Of a stretch of DNA of 64,000 nt, positions 1 to 11,832 are shown piece by piece (positions within the stretch are counted from its first letter, which is position 1; each line of letters opens with the position of its first letter). Source of the stretch: Novosphingobium aerophilum (lineage in GTDB: Bacteria > Pseudomonadota > Alphaproteobacteria > Sphingomonadales > Sphingomonadaceae); NCBI RefSeq assembly GCF_014230305.1, contig NZ_JACLAU010000001.1, positions 420,049 to 484,048 of the forward strand, written 5' to 3'. Made by a program: the position numbers and the translations under genes. Under the pieces are notes generated by a model. The model worked only from the letters and a program-made list of their open reading frames with translations, had not been told where the DNA came from and searched no databases.

Positions 1-1
1 G

Positions 2-487
2 GCCATCGCCTTCGCCGAATATGGCGCAGGGCGGGTCCATCTGCTCGAAGCGGGCGAGGCGCGCTGCCTGGCCAAGGGGCTTGGCCGGCCGATGGGCCTG
101 GCCATCGCCGGCAGCGAGGTGCTGGTGGCCGAGGCCGGGGCCGGGCGGGTGGTCCGGATCGACGCCACCGGGCGGGTCGAAACCGTGGCGGAAGGGCTGG
201 GCCAGCCGGAAGGCCTGTGCCTGCGCCAGGGCCAGGTCTGGGTGGTCGATACCCTGGGCAAACGGGTCCTCGCGATCGATCCGGCCAGGGGGACGGTCAG
301 CGAAATCGCCAGCGGCCTGCCGGTCGGTGCCCCGCCGGGCGTGGTGCCGCGCTTCCTCGGTCCGATCGGCGACATGGCCGGGCCGATGATGAACTTCGCC
401 GACATCGCCTGCCATCCCGACGGCACCCTGCTGGTCGGCGGCGACGCCGAGGGCAGCGTTCTGGCCTTGACCCCAGCGGCCGGCTGA
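2..487 (+). CDS. SMP-30/NHL-type beta-propeller protein, C-terminal part (5' end outside window)
   Basis: The reading frame is open from the window start and ends at TGA 485-487. The 161 visible residues contain repeated blades of the form LxRPMGLAI, QPEGLCL and ACHPDGTLLVGG, typical of NHL or SMP-30/gluconolactonase propellers. Such proteins bind a metal and open lactones, or act as scaffold propellers; which applies cannot be told without the N-terminus. The next gene starts inside the stop codon (ATGA), so it is translationally coupled to the Rieske protein. Confidence 0.7.
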   Translation, partial: AIAFAEYGAGRVHLLEAGEARCLAKGLGRPMGLAIAGSEVLVAEAGAGRVVRIDATGRVETVAEGLGQPEGLCLRQGQVWVVDTLGKRVLAIDPARGTVSEIASGLPVGAPPGVVPRFLGPIGDMAGPMMNFADIACHPDGTLLVGGDAEGSVLALTPAAG

Positions 488-804
488 TGGCCGACTTCGT
501 GCCGGTGGCACCCTTCGCGGCGCTGGAGGACAATGCCGCGCGCGTGGTGACCGTGGCGGGCATCGCGGTCCTGCTGTGCCGCAGCGGGGACGACTGCTTC
601 GCGATCGAGAACCTGTGCACCCATGCCGAGCAGCCGCTGGACTGCGGGCGCATTCGCAACGGCTGGATCGCCTGCCCGGCGCATGGCGCGCGCTTCGACC
701 TGGCCACCGGGGAGCCCTGGGGCCCGCCCGCCACGGTCGCCCTGCGGACCTACCCGGTCCGCATCACCGACGGGATGGTGGAAGTGGCGGTCGACCTCCC
801 CTAA
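487..804 (+). CDS. Rieske [2Fe-2S] ferredoxin
   Basis: This 105-residue protein has the two Rieske cluster motifs: C44-x-H46 in NLCTHAEQP and C63-x2-H66 in IACPAHGARFD. The length fits a free-standing Rieske ferredoxin, which passes electrons to ring-hydroxylating or other oxygenases in the cytoplasm. No terminal oxygenase is visible nearby, so the partner probably lies upstream of the window. The ATG overlaps the stop of the upstream propeller gene. Confidence 0.88.
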   Translation: MADFVPVAPFAALEDNAARVVTVAGIAVLLCRSGDDCFAIENLCTHAEQPLDCGRIRNGWIACPAHGARFDLATGEPWGPPATVALRTYPVRITDGMVEVAVDLP

Positions 805-838
805 GCTCGCCCCCATCGTTCCCACCAGGCCGGGCCCC

Positions 839-2266
839 GTGACTGCCGACACCGCCCCATCCGCACCGTCCCGCCTGGTCATCCGCCGGGCCGAGCTGGC
901 CGACGGCAGCGTACAGGACGTGCTGGTGGAGCAGGGCGTGATCCGCGCCATCGGCCCCGCGCTCGCGGTGGCCGACGCGGTCGAGATCGCGGCGGCAGGG
1001 GGGCGGCTGCTGCCGGGTCTGGCCGATCATCACCTGCATCTGGCGGCAACCACGGTCGGCCGGCAATCGGTCCCCTGCGGGCCGCCCGAGGTCGATGGGC
1101 CCGAGGCGCTGGCGCGGGCCCTCGCCGCAGCCCCCGGCAGCGGGTGGATTCGCGGCATCGGCTATCACGAGAGCGTCGCCGGACTGCCGACCTGCACCAT
1201 GCTGGACGAGATCGTGGCCGACCGGCCCCTGCGCATCCAGCACCGGTCCGGGCGCATGTGGTTCTTCAACTCGGCCGGGCTCGATCGCTTGCTGTCCTGC
1301 GGCGAGCCCCTGCCGGACGGGCTCGAGCACAGCGGCGGGGTCTGGACCGGACGCCTGTTCGATGCCGATGCCTGGTTGCGCCGGGCTCTCGTCGGGACCA
1401 TGCCGGACTTCACCGAGACCAGCGCCACCCTGGCCCGCTGGGGGGTGACCGCCCTCACCGACATGTCGGTGGCGAACGGCCTGGCCGAAGCGCGGCATTT
1501 CCGCGCGCAAAAGGACAGCGGGGCGCTGCGGCAGAAGATCGTGCTGGCGGGCTCGCTCGAACTGGCCGGGATGACCCCGCAGCACGCGCTGGCGCGCGGC
1601 GCGTTCAAGCTGCATCTGCACGAGGCGCACCTGCCCGACTGGAGTGAGACCCTGGCCCGGATGGGCGCGGCGCGGCAGCAGGATCGCGGCACGGCGATCC
1701 ATTGCGTGACCGAGGCCGAACTGGCCTTTGCCATCGGCCTGCTGGCGGAACTGGGGCCGGTTCCGGGGGACCGGATCGAACATGGCTCGGTCGTTTCGGA
1801 CGGGCTGCGCGATGCCCTGGCCGGGCTGGCGGTGCCGGTGGTGGTCCAGCCGGCTTTCGTCACGGCGCGGGGCGACCGGTATCTGGCCGACATTCCGGCG
1901 GAAGAATGGCCCTGGCTCTACCGGCTGGCCGGACTGCAGCAGGCGGGGCTGGTGCTCGCCGGGGGCAGCGATGCCCCCTATGGCCCGCTCGATCCCTGGG
2001 AGGCGATGCGCGCCGCGGTCGAGCGGCGGACAGCCTCGGGCGCGCCGTTCGGCCCGGCCGAGGCGCTCAGCCCGGAGGCCGCGCTGGCGCTCTACCTGGC
2101 CGATCCGCTCGACCTGCGCCGCACGCGCCGGGTGGCCCCGGGCGAACCGGGCGACCTGTGCCTGCTCGACCGGCCCTGGCGCGAGGCCCGCACCAGCCTG
2201 GACGCCGGGCTGGTGCGGCTGACGCTGATCGACGGGCGGATCGTGTTCGACCGGGACCGTGATTGA
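839..2266 (+). CDS. amidohydrolase family 3 (YtcJ-like) metal-dependent hydrolase
   Basis: This 475-residue cytosolic protein starts at GTG 839. The frame is open further upstream, but that stretch overlaps the Rieske gene. The opening strand is followed by LLPGLADHHLHL, the metal-binding HxH of the amidohydrolase superfamily. Later motifs are IEHGSVVSD and GGSDAPYGPLDPW, the latter carrying the conserved Asp, and the C-terminus returns to the small beta-sandwich. Amidohydrolase 3 proteins hydrolyse C-N bonds of varied substrates. The actual substrate is unknown; context suggests a catabolic step linked to the Rieske and aldehyde dehydrogenase genes. Confidence 0.82.
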   Translation: MTADTAPSAPSRLVIRRAELADGSVQDVLVEQGVIRAIGPALAVADAVEIAAAGGRLLPGLADHHLHLAATTVGRQSVPCGPPEVDGPEALARALAAAPGSGWIRGIGYHESVAGLPTCTMLDEIVADRPLRIQHRSGRMWFFNSAGLDRLLSCGEPLPDGLEHSGGVWTGRLFDADAWLRRALVGTMPDFTETSATLARWGVTALTDMSVANGLAEARHFRAQKDSGALRQKIVLAGSLELAGMTPQHALARGAFKLHLHEAHLPDWSETLARMGAARQQDRGTAIHCVTEAELAFAIGLLAELGPVPGDRIEHGSVVSDGLRDALAGLAVPVVVQPAFVTARGDRYLADIPAEEWPWLYRLAGLQQAGLVLAGGSDAPYGPLDPWEAMRAAVERRTASGAPFGPAEALSPEAALALYLADPLDLRRTRRVAPGEPGDLCLLDRPWREARTSLDAGLVRLTLIDGRIVFDRDRD

Positions 2267-2386
2267 GCGCGGTTGGGATCGCCCGAGCGTTCTTTTGACG
2301 CGATCGGCCCGCGCGGCCGGGCGCTTGCTTGCCCCGTGCGGTACGGCGGTGCAGGGCACGGCAAAACCCTTGCGAGGAGCCCTCTG

Positions 2387-4937
<2,551 letters not shown>

Positions 4938-4984
4938 GGCCATGCTCCGCGATCGGGCAGATTGCCATCCGGCTCAATAGAGGC

Positions 4985-5020
4985 TTGCATATAATAATAT
5001 AGATTAGTATTAGGCGGGGT
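4985..5020 (+). promoter_or_regulatory. AT-rich promoter/operator of the marR-emrAB operon
   Basis: A sharply AT-rich stretch in otherwise GC-rich DNA contains TTGCAT (4985-4990) and, 17 bp later, TATTAG (5008-5013), a reasonable -35/-10 pair, ending directly at the MarR start codon. MarR proteins commonly bind their own promoters, so this is the likely autoregulatory site. Confidence 0.45.
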
Positions 5021-5467
5021 ATGGACAACCTCGCCTTCGCCTTTGCCGACATCGCCCGGCTGATCCGCAAGCGGTTCGATGCCGAGCGACCCGGCGGATT
5101 GACCGGCGCGCAGTGGCGCGTGCTGGGCGCCGTGGTCCGCGAACCGGGCCTGAACCAGGGCCAGCTCGCCGAGCGACTCGAGGTCGAACCGATCACGGTC
5201 TGCCGGATGATCGACCGGATGCAGCAGCATGGCCTGATCGAACGGCGCAGCGATCCCCAGGACCGGCGCAGCCGCAGGCTCTTCGCCGCGCCTCACGCCG
5301 AGCAATTGCTGGCCCAGCTTGTCGAGCCGGGCGAGCAACTGGTGGCCCGCATGACCCGCGGCATGGACCCGGCCGATCATCAGGCCCTGTCCGACCTGAT
5401 CCGGGTGGTCCGCACCAACCTGCTTGACGACATGCTGTTCGCCCCGGCGGAGATGGTCCATGGCTGA
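5021..5467 (+). CDS. MarR family transcriptional regulator
   Basis: This 148-residue protein has the MarR winged-helix fold: helix-turn-helix around QGQLAERLEVEPITVCRMIDRM and the wing LIERRSDPQDRRSRRL with the conserved DxRxxR. Its 3' end overlaps the emrA-like gene by 8 bp, so regulator and pump form one operon. MarR proteins of this arrangement repress the pump until a phenolic or lipophilic ligand binds; that is inference from family and context. Confidence 0.9.
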   Translation: MDNLAFAFADIARLIRKRFDAERPGGLTGAQWRVLGAVVREPGLNQGQLAERLEVEPITVCRMIDRMQQHGLIERRSDPQDRRSRRLFAAPHAEQLLAQLVEPGEQLVARMTRGMDPADHQALSDLIRVVRTNLLDDMLFAPAEMVHG

Positions 5468-6533
5468 AGCCGATCCCCCGTTGAAGATGCTCGACCAGTT
5501 GCAGCACATCGCTGCGCCTGACGGTCGGCGTTCGCGCCGCATCCTGCGCCTGGCCCTGTTCCTCGGGCTGCCGCTGGTCGTGCTGATCGGCGGGCTGGCG
5601 TTGTGGTTCGCCGGAGCGGACACGATCTCGACCGACAACGCCTATGTGAAGCAGGACGTGGTCTCGGTCAGCGCCGAGGTGGGCGGACTGATCACCAGCG
5701 TGGAGGTCCACGAGAACCAGCTGGTTCAGCCGGGGCAGGTGCTCTTTCGGATCAATCCCGAGCCCTATCGCATTGCCCTGGCCAAGGCCGATGCTGCGCT
5801 CGCCGCCGCGCAGGTGCGGGTGAGCCAGCTGCGCACCGATCTGCAGACCAGCGGGGTCAACATCGACGGCAGCCAGGCCGATGTCCGGCTGGCCGAGGCC
5901 GAACTGTCGCGTCAGCAGGAGCTGGCCGCGCATGGCTTCACCACCAAGGCCCGGCTCCAGGCCGCCGAGACGGCGCTGGCCAATGCCCGCTGGCATGCCC
6001 GCACGGCCGAAGTCCAGTCCGAGAAGGCCCGTGCCGCGCTCGCCAACGGCAGCCAGCTGCCCGGCCAGAACCCCCAGATCGCGCTTGCCACGGCCGAACG
6101 GGACAAGGCCGCGCTGGATCTGGCCCGGACAGTGGTGCGTGCGCCCGTCGGAGGGCGGGTCAGCCAGGCCGCGCGGCTGCAGGTGGGCCAGATGATGGTC
6201 TCCGCCTTGCCCGCGCTCAGCATCGTGTCCGGCGACCGCAGCTGGGTCGAGGCCAACTTCAAGGAAAACCAGCTGGAGCGGCTGCAACCGGGACAGCCCG
6301 CCACGGTGCGCTTCGATGCCTTTTCACACATGGCGCTGAAGGGCCACGTGCAGAGCATCGGGGTTGGCACCGGCTCGGTCTTCTCGGTGCTTCCGGCGCA
6401 GAATGCCACGGGCAACTGGGTCAAGGTCACGCAGCGCATCCCGGTGCGGATCGTGCTTGACCAGCCGCCGCCGCGCAATCTGCTCGCCGGCCTCAGCGCC
6501 GAGGTCAGCGTCAACCTCGGCCATCGGCGCTAA
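5460..6533 (+). CDS. emrA: EmrA/HlyD-type membrane fusion protein of a multidrug efflux pump
   Basis: This 357-residue periplasmic adaptor is anchored by one transmembrane helix at about residues 29-50. It has the biotinyl-lipoyl motif STDNAYVKQD...VSAEVGGLITSVEVHENQLVQPGQVL, a central coiled coil rich in Ala, Glu and Gln, and a closing beta-barrel with VRAPVGGRVSQ. It would link the inner-membrane EmrB protein to an outer-membrane channel, which is not encoded here. ATG 5460 overlaps the end of marR. Confidence 0.9.
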   Translation: MAEADPPLKMLDQLQHIAAPDGRRSRRILRLALFLGLPLVVLIGGLALWFAGADTISTDNAYVKQDVVSVSAEVGGLITSVEVHENQLVQPGQVLFRINPEPYRIALAKADAALAAAQVRVSQLRTDLQTSGVNIDGSQADVRLAEAELSRQQELAAHGFTTKARLQAAETALANARWHARTAEVQSEKARAALANGSQLPGQNPQIALATAERDKAALDLARTVVRAPVGGRVSQAARLQVGQMMVSALPALSIVSGDRSWVEANFKENQLERLQPGQPATVRFDAFSHMALKGHVQSIGVGTGSVFSVLPAQNATGNWVKVTQRIPVRIVLDQPPPRNLLAGLSAEVSVNLGHRR

Positions 6534-6537
6534 GCCG

Positions 6538-8106
6538 ATGCGCGGGGGCGCCGACCGTGCGCTGGTCGAGGTGCGCCACAAGACCGTGCTGAGCGCCGCG
6601 GTCATGGCCGGGGTGGTCATGCAGGTGCTCGATTCGACCATCGCCAACGTCGCGCTGCCGCACATGCAGGCATCGCTCGGCGCCACGCCCGACAGCATCA
6701 GCTGGGTCCTGACCAGCTACATCATCGCCTCGGCCATGGCCACGCCGGTCAGCGGCTGGCTGGCCGACCGGCTGGGCATGCGCCGGCTGTTCCTGCTGAG
6801 CGTGGGCCTGTTCGTGGCCGCCTCGGTGATGTGCGGGCTGGCCGGCAGCATCGAGCAGATGGTGGTGTTCCGGGTGATCCAGGGGATCGCCGGGGCCGCG
6901 CTCGGGCCGGTCGGGCAGAGCATCATGCTCAACATCAACCGCCCCTCCGACCACCCCAGGGCGATGAGCCTCTATGGCACCAGCACGATGGTCGGCCCGA
7001 TCGTCGGACCGGTCCTGGGCGGCTGGCTGACCGACAACTTCGACTGGCGCTGGGTCTTCCTGGTCAACCTGCCGGTCGGGCTGGCCTGCCTGGCCGGGCT
7101 GTGGTGGCTGATGCCCCGGGTCGAGACCGCGCGCCGCCCCTTCGACTTGACCGGCTGGGCCCTGCTCGCCACGGCGCTGGCCGCGCTGCAATTGCTGCTC
7201 GACCGGGGCGAGCATGTCGACTGGTTCGCCTCGGGCGAATGCTGGATCGAGGCCGGGCTCGCCCTGAGCGCGTTCTGGATGTTCTGCGTCCACACCGCGC
7301 TGGCCCGGCGACCGCTGTACCCGCCCGCGATGCTGGGCAACCGCAACCTGCTGCTCGGCTGCTTCTTCATGTTCGCCGTCGCCGTGGTCCAGCTCGCCGG
7401 CTTCGCACTAATTCCGTCGATGCTCCAGTCCCTGCTCGGCTATCCGGTGCTCACCACCGGCTTCGTGCTGGCCACGCGCGGGCTCGGCGTGCTGTTCTCG
7501 ATGACCATCGCCGGCCGGCTGGTCCACCGCATCGGCGCCCGCCCGCTGGTCACTCTGGGGCTGATCCTGATGAGCTATTCGCTGTGGCTGACCACGGGCT
7601 GGTCGCTCGACATGGACAGCGGCCCGGTGATCGTCAGCGGCATGGTCCAGGGTGTGGCCATGGGCCTGATCTTCCTCCCGCTCACCGTGATGACCTTCTC
7701 GACACTGCCGGCCCAGCTCCGCACCGACGGGGCCGGGCTGATGAACCTGTCGCGCAGCACCGGGGGATCGATCGGGATTGCCCTGGCCACGGTGGTCCTC
7801 TCACGCAACGCCCAGATCAGCCATGCCGATCTCGCGGCTCACGTGACACCATACAACCTGCCCTTCGATCCGACCCTGCTCGGTGGCTACGGCGACACCG
7901 GCGAGGGCCTGCTGCGTCTGGCCGACGGGGCCATCAACCGCCAGGCCGCGATGATCTCCTTCCTCGACGTGTTCCACATGATGTTCATCCTGTCGCTCTT
8001 CGCGATCCCGCTGGTCCTGCTGCTGCGCGGCGGCCCCAGCGCTCCGGTCGGCGCGCGTAACCGTCCGGAGGAGGACGACGGCACCCCCCATCTGGTGCTG
8101 GACTGA
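6538..8106 (+). CDS. emrB: DHA2 family MFS multidrug exporter (EmrB-like)
   Basis: This 522-residue inner-membrane protein has the 14-helix DHA2 pattern. The first helix contains VLDSTIANVALPHMQ, the DHA2 signature, and the cytoplasmic loop between helices 2 and 3 has GWLADRLGMRRLF. Proton-driven drug export together with EmrA is expected. It starts 4 bp after the emrA stop; the in-frame extension to 6364 overlaps emrA and is not used. The 3' end meets the convergent SMP-30 gene after 17 bp with no visible terminator. Confidence 0.92.
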   Translation: MRGGADRALVEVRHKTVLSAAVMAGVVMQVLDSTIANVALPHMQASLGATPDSISWVLTSYIIASAMATPVSGWLADRLGMRRLFLLSVGLFVAASVMCGLAGSIEQMVVFRVIQGIAGAALGPVGQSIMLNINRPSDHPRAMSLYGTSTMVGPIVGPVLGGWLTDNFDWRWVFLVNLPVGLACLAGLWWLMPRVETARRPFDLTGWALLATALAALQLLLDRGEHVDWFASGECWIEAGLALSAFWMFCVHTALARRPLYPPAMLGNRNLLLGCFFMFAVAVVQLAGFALIPSMLQSLLGYPVLTTGFVLATRGLGVLFSMTIAGRLVHRIGARPLVTLGLILMSYSLWLTTGWSLDMDSGPVIVSGMVQGVAMGLIFLPLTVMTFSTLPAQLRTDGAGLMNLSRSTGGSIGIALATVVLSRNAQISHADLAAHVTPYNLPFDPTLLGGYGDTGEGLLRLADGAINRQAAMISFLDVFHMMFILSLFAIPLVLLLRGGPSAPVGARNRPEEDDGTPHLVLD

Positions 8107-8123
8107 CCGGCCCGGGGACGGCG

Positions 8124-9026
8124 CTAGACCGCGAACCGCGCCGCGGGTTGCGCGACGCCGGGCACGGCGACGGAAAATGCGAACAGGTCCCCCGCCATGG
8201 GCTGGGCCGCAAGGGCCGCGGCATCCAGGCCCTTGCGCGCCGTGGTGACGTAGGCGCGGCTGAGATCGGGTCCGCCGAAGGCGAGCTTGGTGACATTGGC
8301 GACCGGGAGCGCGACCGTCTCGAGCAAGCGTCCCTCGGGCGAATAGCGCGCCACGGCCCAGCCGTTCCACAAGCCGGTCCACAGACAGCCGGCGGCATCG
8401 CAGACCGGGCCATCGGGATAGGCGTCCGGAAAGTCCGTCGCCACGTCGACGAACAGGCGGGCGGGGCCGGGTCGACCGGTCGCATCCAGCTCGGCGACGG
8501 CGATGGTCCTGGCGAGGGTGTCGGTATAGTAGATGCGGCGCCCGTCGGGAGAGACCGCCGGTCCGTTGGTGATGCAGATGCCCGCCGGTCCGGCCGGGAC
8601 GATCGTTCCGCCGTGGGCACGGTAGAAGCGCCCGCTCGATCCGGTCTCGGCATCGTCCATCGAACCGAAATGGACCGCGCCGCCGCTGTCAACGCAGGCA
8701 TCGTTGAGGCGGTTGCCGTCCGGCTCCCCGGGCACGGCCAGCAGGTGCGTGCTCACCCCGGTCATGGGGTCGAGCCGGTGAAGCCCGTCCGGCAGGCCGG
8801 CCAGCACGCCGCCGTCGTCCAGCGGCACGACCCAACCGACCTGGCCCGGCAAGGCATAGCTGCGGTGCTGGCCGCCCGCCGGATCGAACCGGTGGACCTT
8901 GTGCTGCTTGATATCGGTGAACCACAGACAGGCGCGCGCCTGGTCCCACACCGGTCCTTCGCCCAGGGTGCAGCCGGCCGCGAGCACGCGCTCGGCCGTG
9001 GCGGTCAGCGCGCTGCGGGCGATCAT
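8124..9026 (-). CDS. SMP-30/gluconolactonase/LRE family lactonase
   Basis: This 300-residue six-bladed propeller has the SMP-30 hallmarks LGEGPVWD near the N-terminus (metal-binding Glu), GEPDGNRLNDACVDSGGAVHFGSMD in the middle and SPDGRRIYYTDT afterwards. These enzymes hydrolyse sugar lactones to aldonates. The start at 9026 overlaps the upstream SDR stop by 4 bp, so it is the last gene of the XylX-SDR-lactonase operon. A lactonase between a sugar dehydrogenase and an acid dehydratase is the arrangement of oxidative pentose pathways. Confidence 0.88.
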   Translation of the reverse strand: MIARSALTATAERVLAAGCTLGEGPVWDQARACLWFTDIKQHKVHRFDPAGGQHRSYALPGQVGWVVPLDDGGVLAGLPDGLHRLDPMTGVSTHLLAVPGEPDGNRLNDACVDSGGAVHFGSMDDAETGSSGRFYRAHGGTIVPAGPAGICITNGPAVSPDGRRIYYTDTLARTIAVAELDATGRPGPARLFVDVATDFPDAYPDGPVCDAAGCLWTGLWNGWAVARYSPEGRLLETVALPVANVTKLAFGGPDLSRAYVTTARKGLDAAALAAQPMAGDLFAFSVAVPGVAQPAARFAV

Positions 9027-9823
9027 CGCCAGCCTCCATCCACCCAGTATTCGTGCCCGGTGCAGAAGCGCGCGTCGTCCGAGGCCAGAAACAGCACCAT
9101 GGCCGCCACGTCCACGGGTTCGAGCCGGCCCTTCAGGCACTGCGCCGCGACGATCTCGGCCTCACCCTCGGGGTTGTACCAGCGGCGCTGCCGTTCGGTC
9201 TGGATGTTGCCCGGAATGATCGTGTTGACCCGGATGTTGTCGGGTCCGAGCTCACGGGCGAGGCTGCGGGTCAGTCCTTCGACCCCGGCCTTGGCGATCT
9301 GGTACAGGGTCAGGTCGCCCAGGCCGAGATGCCACGAGATCGACCCGAGGTTGATGATCGCGCCGCCGCCGTTCGCCTTCATGCCCGGCCAGACCGCCTG
9401 GGCCGCGAAGAACTGGTGCTTGAGGTTCACGGCGAGGCGATCGTCCCAGTAAGCCGGGGTTACCTGATCCGGGCTGTGGCGATCATCGCTGGCCGCGTTG
9501 TTGACCAGCACATCGCATCCCCCCAGGGTCGCTGCCAGATCCTCCACCGCCAGCGCCAGTCCGGCGGTATCGCAGACGTCCTGCTGGCGAAAGGTCAGGG
9601 CATGGCCGGCGGCGGCGAGCCGTTCGACCAAGGCCGCGGCCGGATCAGCCTGGACATCGAGAAAACCCACCCGCGCGCCCTGATCCGCAAAGGCCGTCAC
9701 GATCGCCTCGCCGATTCCGCTCGCCCCTCCGGTAACGATCACCCGCTTGCCCTTGAGGCTGGGGTAGATCGCCAGCCGACGGCACGAGCGCGGGGCGGTG
9801 GCCGGGTCCTCCGCGACCAGCAT
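9023..9823 (-). CDS. SDR family oxidoreductase, probable sugar 1-dehydrogenase
   Basis: This 266-residue classical short-chain dehydrogenase has the nucleotide-binding TGGASGIGEA, the structural NNAASDD, a catalytic Ser in INLGSISWHLG, YQIAK (Tyr-x3-Lys) and the C-terminal FCTGHEYWVDGG. The Asp after the second strand (FLDVQAD) suggests NAD preference. The start is uncertain: ATG 9823 avoids overlap with the upstream gene, but a GTG at 9847 and an ATG at 9868 also lie in frame. Operon position suggests oxidation of a pentose or hexose to its lactone. Confidence 0.85.
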   Translation of the reverse strand: MLVAEDPATAPRSCRRLAIYPSLKGKRVIVTGGASGIGEAIVTAFADQGARVGFLDVQADPAAALVERLAAAGHALTFRQQDVCDTAGLALAVEDLAATLGGCDVLVNNAASDDRHSPDQVTPAYWDDRLAVNLKHQFFAAQAVWPGMKANGGGAIINLGSISWHLGLGDLTLYQIAKAGVEGLTRSLARELGPDNIRVNTIIPGNIQTERQRRWYNPEGEAEIVAAQCLKGRLEPVDVAAMVLFLASDDARFCTGHEYWVDGGWR

Positions 9824-9839
9824 GGTGGTGGTGCCGCGC

Positions 9840-10970
9840 TCAGACACGGTCGGCCAGTCCGCGCTCATGGAGATTGCGCATGAAGGCGGCAATCCCGATC
9901 GACCAGGGCGGAGCGTCGCGACAGCTCGTCACGGTGTTGACCAGGGTCCCCAGGCGGGCGGACCGGATCGTCACGCGATCGCCCCGCTTGTGGGTAAAGC
10001 CGCGGCCGGGCTCATCGCGATCCTGGGTGGGGGCAAACAGGGTGCCGCAGAACAGGACCAGACCGTCGGGGTAGCCGTGTTCGCTCAAGGTCTGGCGGAC
10101 CAGTTCCAGCGGGTCGCGGCTGATTGCCCGCATCTGGCTGGACCCCTCCATGTGGAAGCCGTCCAGCCCCTCGACCAGCAGATCCACCTCGGCCGAACGG
10201 ACATCGTCGATCCCGAACCCGGCATCGAACAGCCGGATCAAGGGCCCGATCGCGCAGGAAGCGGTGTTGTCCTTGGCCTTGGACAGCAGCAGGGCCGAGC
10301 GCCCTTCGATATCGCGCAAGTTCACGTCGTTGCCGAGTGTGGCGCCCACCACCACGCCGGCCGGATCGACCACCAGCACGATCTCGGGCTCGGGATTGTT
10401 CCAACCCGAGTCCGAGCGGACCCCGATCTCGGCGCCGGTGCCGACGGTTGACAGCACGGGGGCCTTGGAGAAGACCTCGGCATCGGGGCCGATCGCCACC
10501 TCGAGATAGGCTGACCACATACCTTCGGCGAGGAGCGCCTGCTTGAGCGCAGCGGCGGCGGGGCTGCCGGGTGCGACAGAGCGGATGCCTGCCCCGATCC
10601 GTGCCTCGAGCTGCGTGCGCAGCGCCGCCGCCTTGCCGGCATCGCCCAGTGCCCGTTCCTCGATCACGCGCTCAACCGCGCTGTCCGCGAAGGTCACCCC
10701 GCAGGCCTTGACGCAGTGCAGATCGATCGGGGACAGCAGGGTCCAGTCATCGGGCAGGCCGGCGCTCACCGGGCCGAGCGTCACTCCGCCAGCCAGAGCG
10801 CGACGGGCCAGCGCCCCCGAAACCGAGCTGGCCACTGCGGTGATATCGCGCAGCTCACCGCCGGAAACCATGATCACGTGGGGTCCGTCCGGCGCCTGGG
10901 CACGGCCGATGAAGGTACCCCCGGCCTGGTCGGACGGCAGGCATGCCAACAGGTCTTGCGCCATTTCCAT
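9840..10970 (-). CDS. xylX: FAH-family 2-keto-3-deoxy-aldonate dehydratase, XylX-like
   Basis: This protein of about 376 residues has a fumarylacetoacetate-hydrolase C-terminal domain with metal-binding motifs WNNPEPEIVLVV and NDVNLRDIEGR. The length and the extended N-terminal domain with SPIDLHCVKACGVTF resemble XylX of the Caulobacter xylose pathway, which dehydrates 2-keto-3-deoxy-pentonate to 2-oxoglutarate semialdehyde. It is the first gene of an operon with an SDR and a lactonase. A second ATG at 10964 is an equally good start. A perfect LacI-type palindrome lies 19 bp upstream. Another FAH-type hydratase activity is possible. Confidence 0.78.
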   Translation of the reverse strand: MEMAQDLLACLPSDQAGGTFIGRAQAPDGPHVIMVSGGELRDITAVASSVSGALARRALAGGVTLGPVSAGLPDDWTLLSPIDLHCVKACGVTFADSAVERVIEERALGDAGKAAALRTQLEARIGAGIRSVAPGSPAAAALKQALLAEGMWSAYLEVAIGPDAEVFSKAPVLSTVGTGAEIGVRSDSGWNNPEPEIVLVVDPAGVVVGATLGNDVNLRDIEGRSALLLSKAKDNTASCAIGPLIRLFDAGFGIDDVRSAEVDLLVEGLDGFHMEGSSQMRAISRDPLELVRQTLSEHGYPDGLVLFCGTLFAPTQDRDEPGRGFTHKRGDRVTIRSARLGTLVNTVTSCRDAPPWSIGIAAFMRNLHERGLADRV

Positions 10971-10988
10971 CCCCCGACACACCGTCTT

Positions 10989-11000
10989 GTTAGCGCTAAC
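10989..11000. promoter_or_regulatory. LacI-family operator upstream of the xylX-like operon
   Basis: GTTAGCGCTAAC is a perfect 12-bp palindrome with the central CG typical of LacI/GalR-family operators. It lies 19 bp before the first ATG of the minus-strand XylX-like operon, where bound repressor would block transcription. The LacI gene at 17151-18203 is the only candidate repressor in the window. Confidence 0.75.
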
Positions 11001-11080
11001 GTATCGGGATCGCGCAAGGAGATCAAGCGATGCGGTAAGCGCCCCAGGGGTCAGCCCCGGGCACAGGTCGCGAGCCGGCG

Positions 11081-11698
11081 CTAGGGCCCGGGATCGCGCG
11101 CGGCAGCGGTCTCCAGCTCTTCCAGGAAGGCCTCCAGCACGGCGATGGTCCGGGCATGGCCGGCGTCGACCCCCAGCTGGCTTTCCCGCGACAACAGCAG
11201 GGCAAGGCTGGTGATGGTCAACGACAGCTCGGCCGGTCCCAGTCGACTGACCTGCGACGCGCGGTCCATCGCCCTGGCCAGCACGGCGGTCTCGATCTCG
11301 CGCGAGGCGACAATGAACGCCACAACCTCGCGCTTGAGGCCTTCGATCCGGTTGGCCAGGGCCATGAATTCGACGATCAGCCGGCTATCGGTGGACTTGA
11401 GATGGATTTCCCAGAGCGAGCGCAGCGGCCTTTCCCCGGCCGCCGCCACCTGGAGCCGCGCCAGTTCGCGCTCGGCCATGCGACGGAACAGGCTGGTGAC
11501 CAGATCGTCCATCGTGCGGAAGTAGTAATAGACCAGTCGCTGCTTGACCCCGGTTCGCTCGGCGACATGGCGCGAAGTCAGCGCGGCATGGCCATCCTCG
11601 CGCAGGATCGCTTCGGCGCTGTCGAGCATGGCGTGCCAGGTGTCCGACCCTTCCGGGCCCATCCGCCGTTGCTGCGGCTCGCGATCATCCTTGCCCAT
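11081..11698 (-). CDS. TetR/AcrR family transcriptional regulator
   Basis: This 205-residue protein has a TetR N-terminal helix-turn-helix (AILREDGHAALTSRHVAERTGVKQ followed by LVYYYFRTMDDL) and an all-helical ligand domain. ATG 11698 (MGKDDREP) was chosen over the longer frame because the extra residues are low quality. It is divergent from the SDR-SDR-TauD run starting at 11833. The shared 134-bp intergenic region contains CTTGCTAACAAG (11788-11799) beside a TTGACG hexamer, a plausible operator and -35. It probably represses that run; the ligand is unknown. Confidence 0.85.
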   Translation of the reverse strand: MGKDDREPQQRRMGPEGSDTWHAMLDSAEAILREDGHAALTSRHVAERTGVKQRLVYYYFRTMDDLVTSLFRRMAERELARLQVAAAGERPLRSLWEIHLKSTDSRLIVEFMALANRIEGLKREVVAFIVASREIETAVLARAMDRASQVSRLGPAELSLTITSLALLLSRESQLGVDAGHARTIAVLEAFLEELETAAARDPGP

Positions 11699-11832
11699 GC
11701 TGCCGTCCCCATGCCCAGCCTGCCCGACCCGCCTAAATGGTTGGCACAGAAACGTAAAGTCCACACCAGTTGACCACCCGAAGACCCCTTGCTAACAAGT
11801 TGACGAACAAGAAACGGAGAGGAGTTGACCCG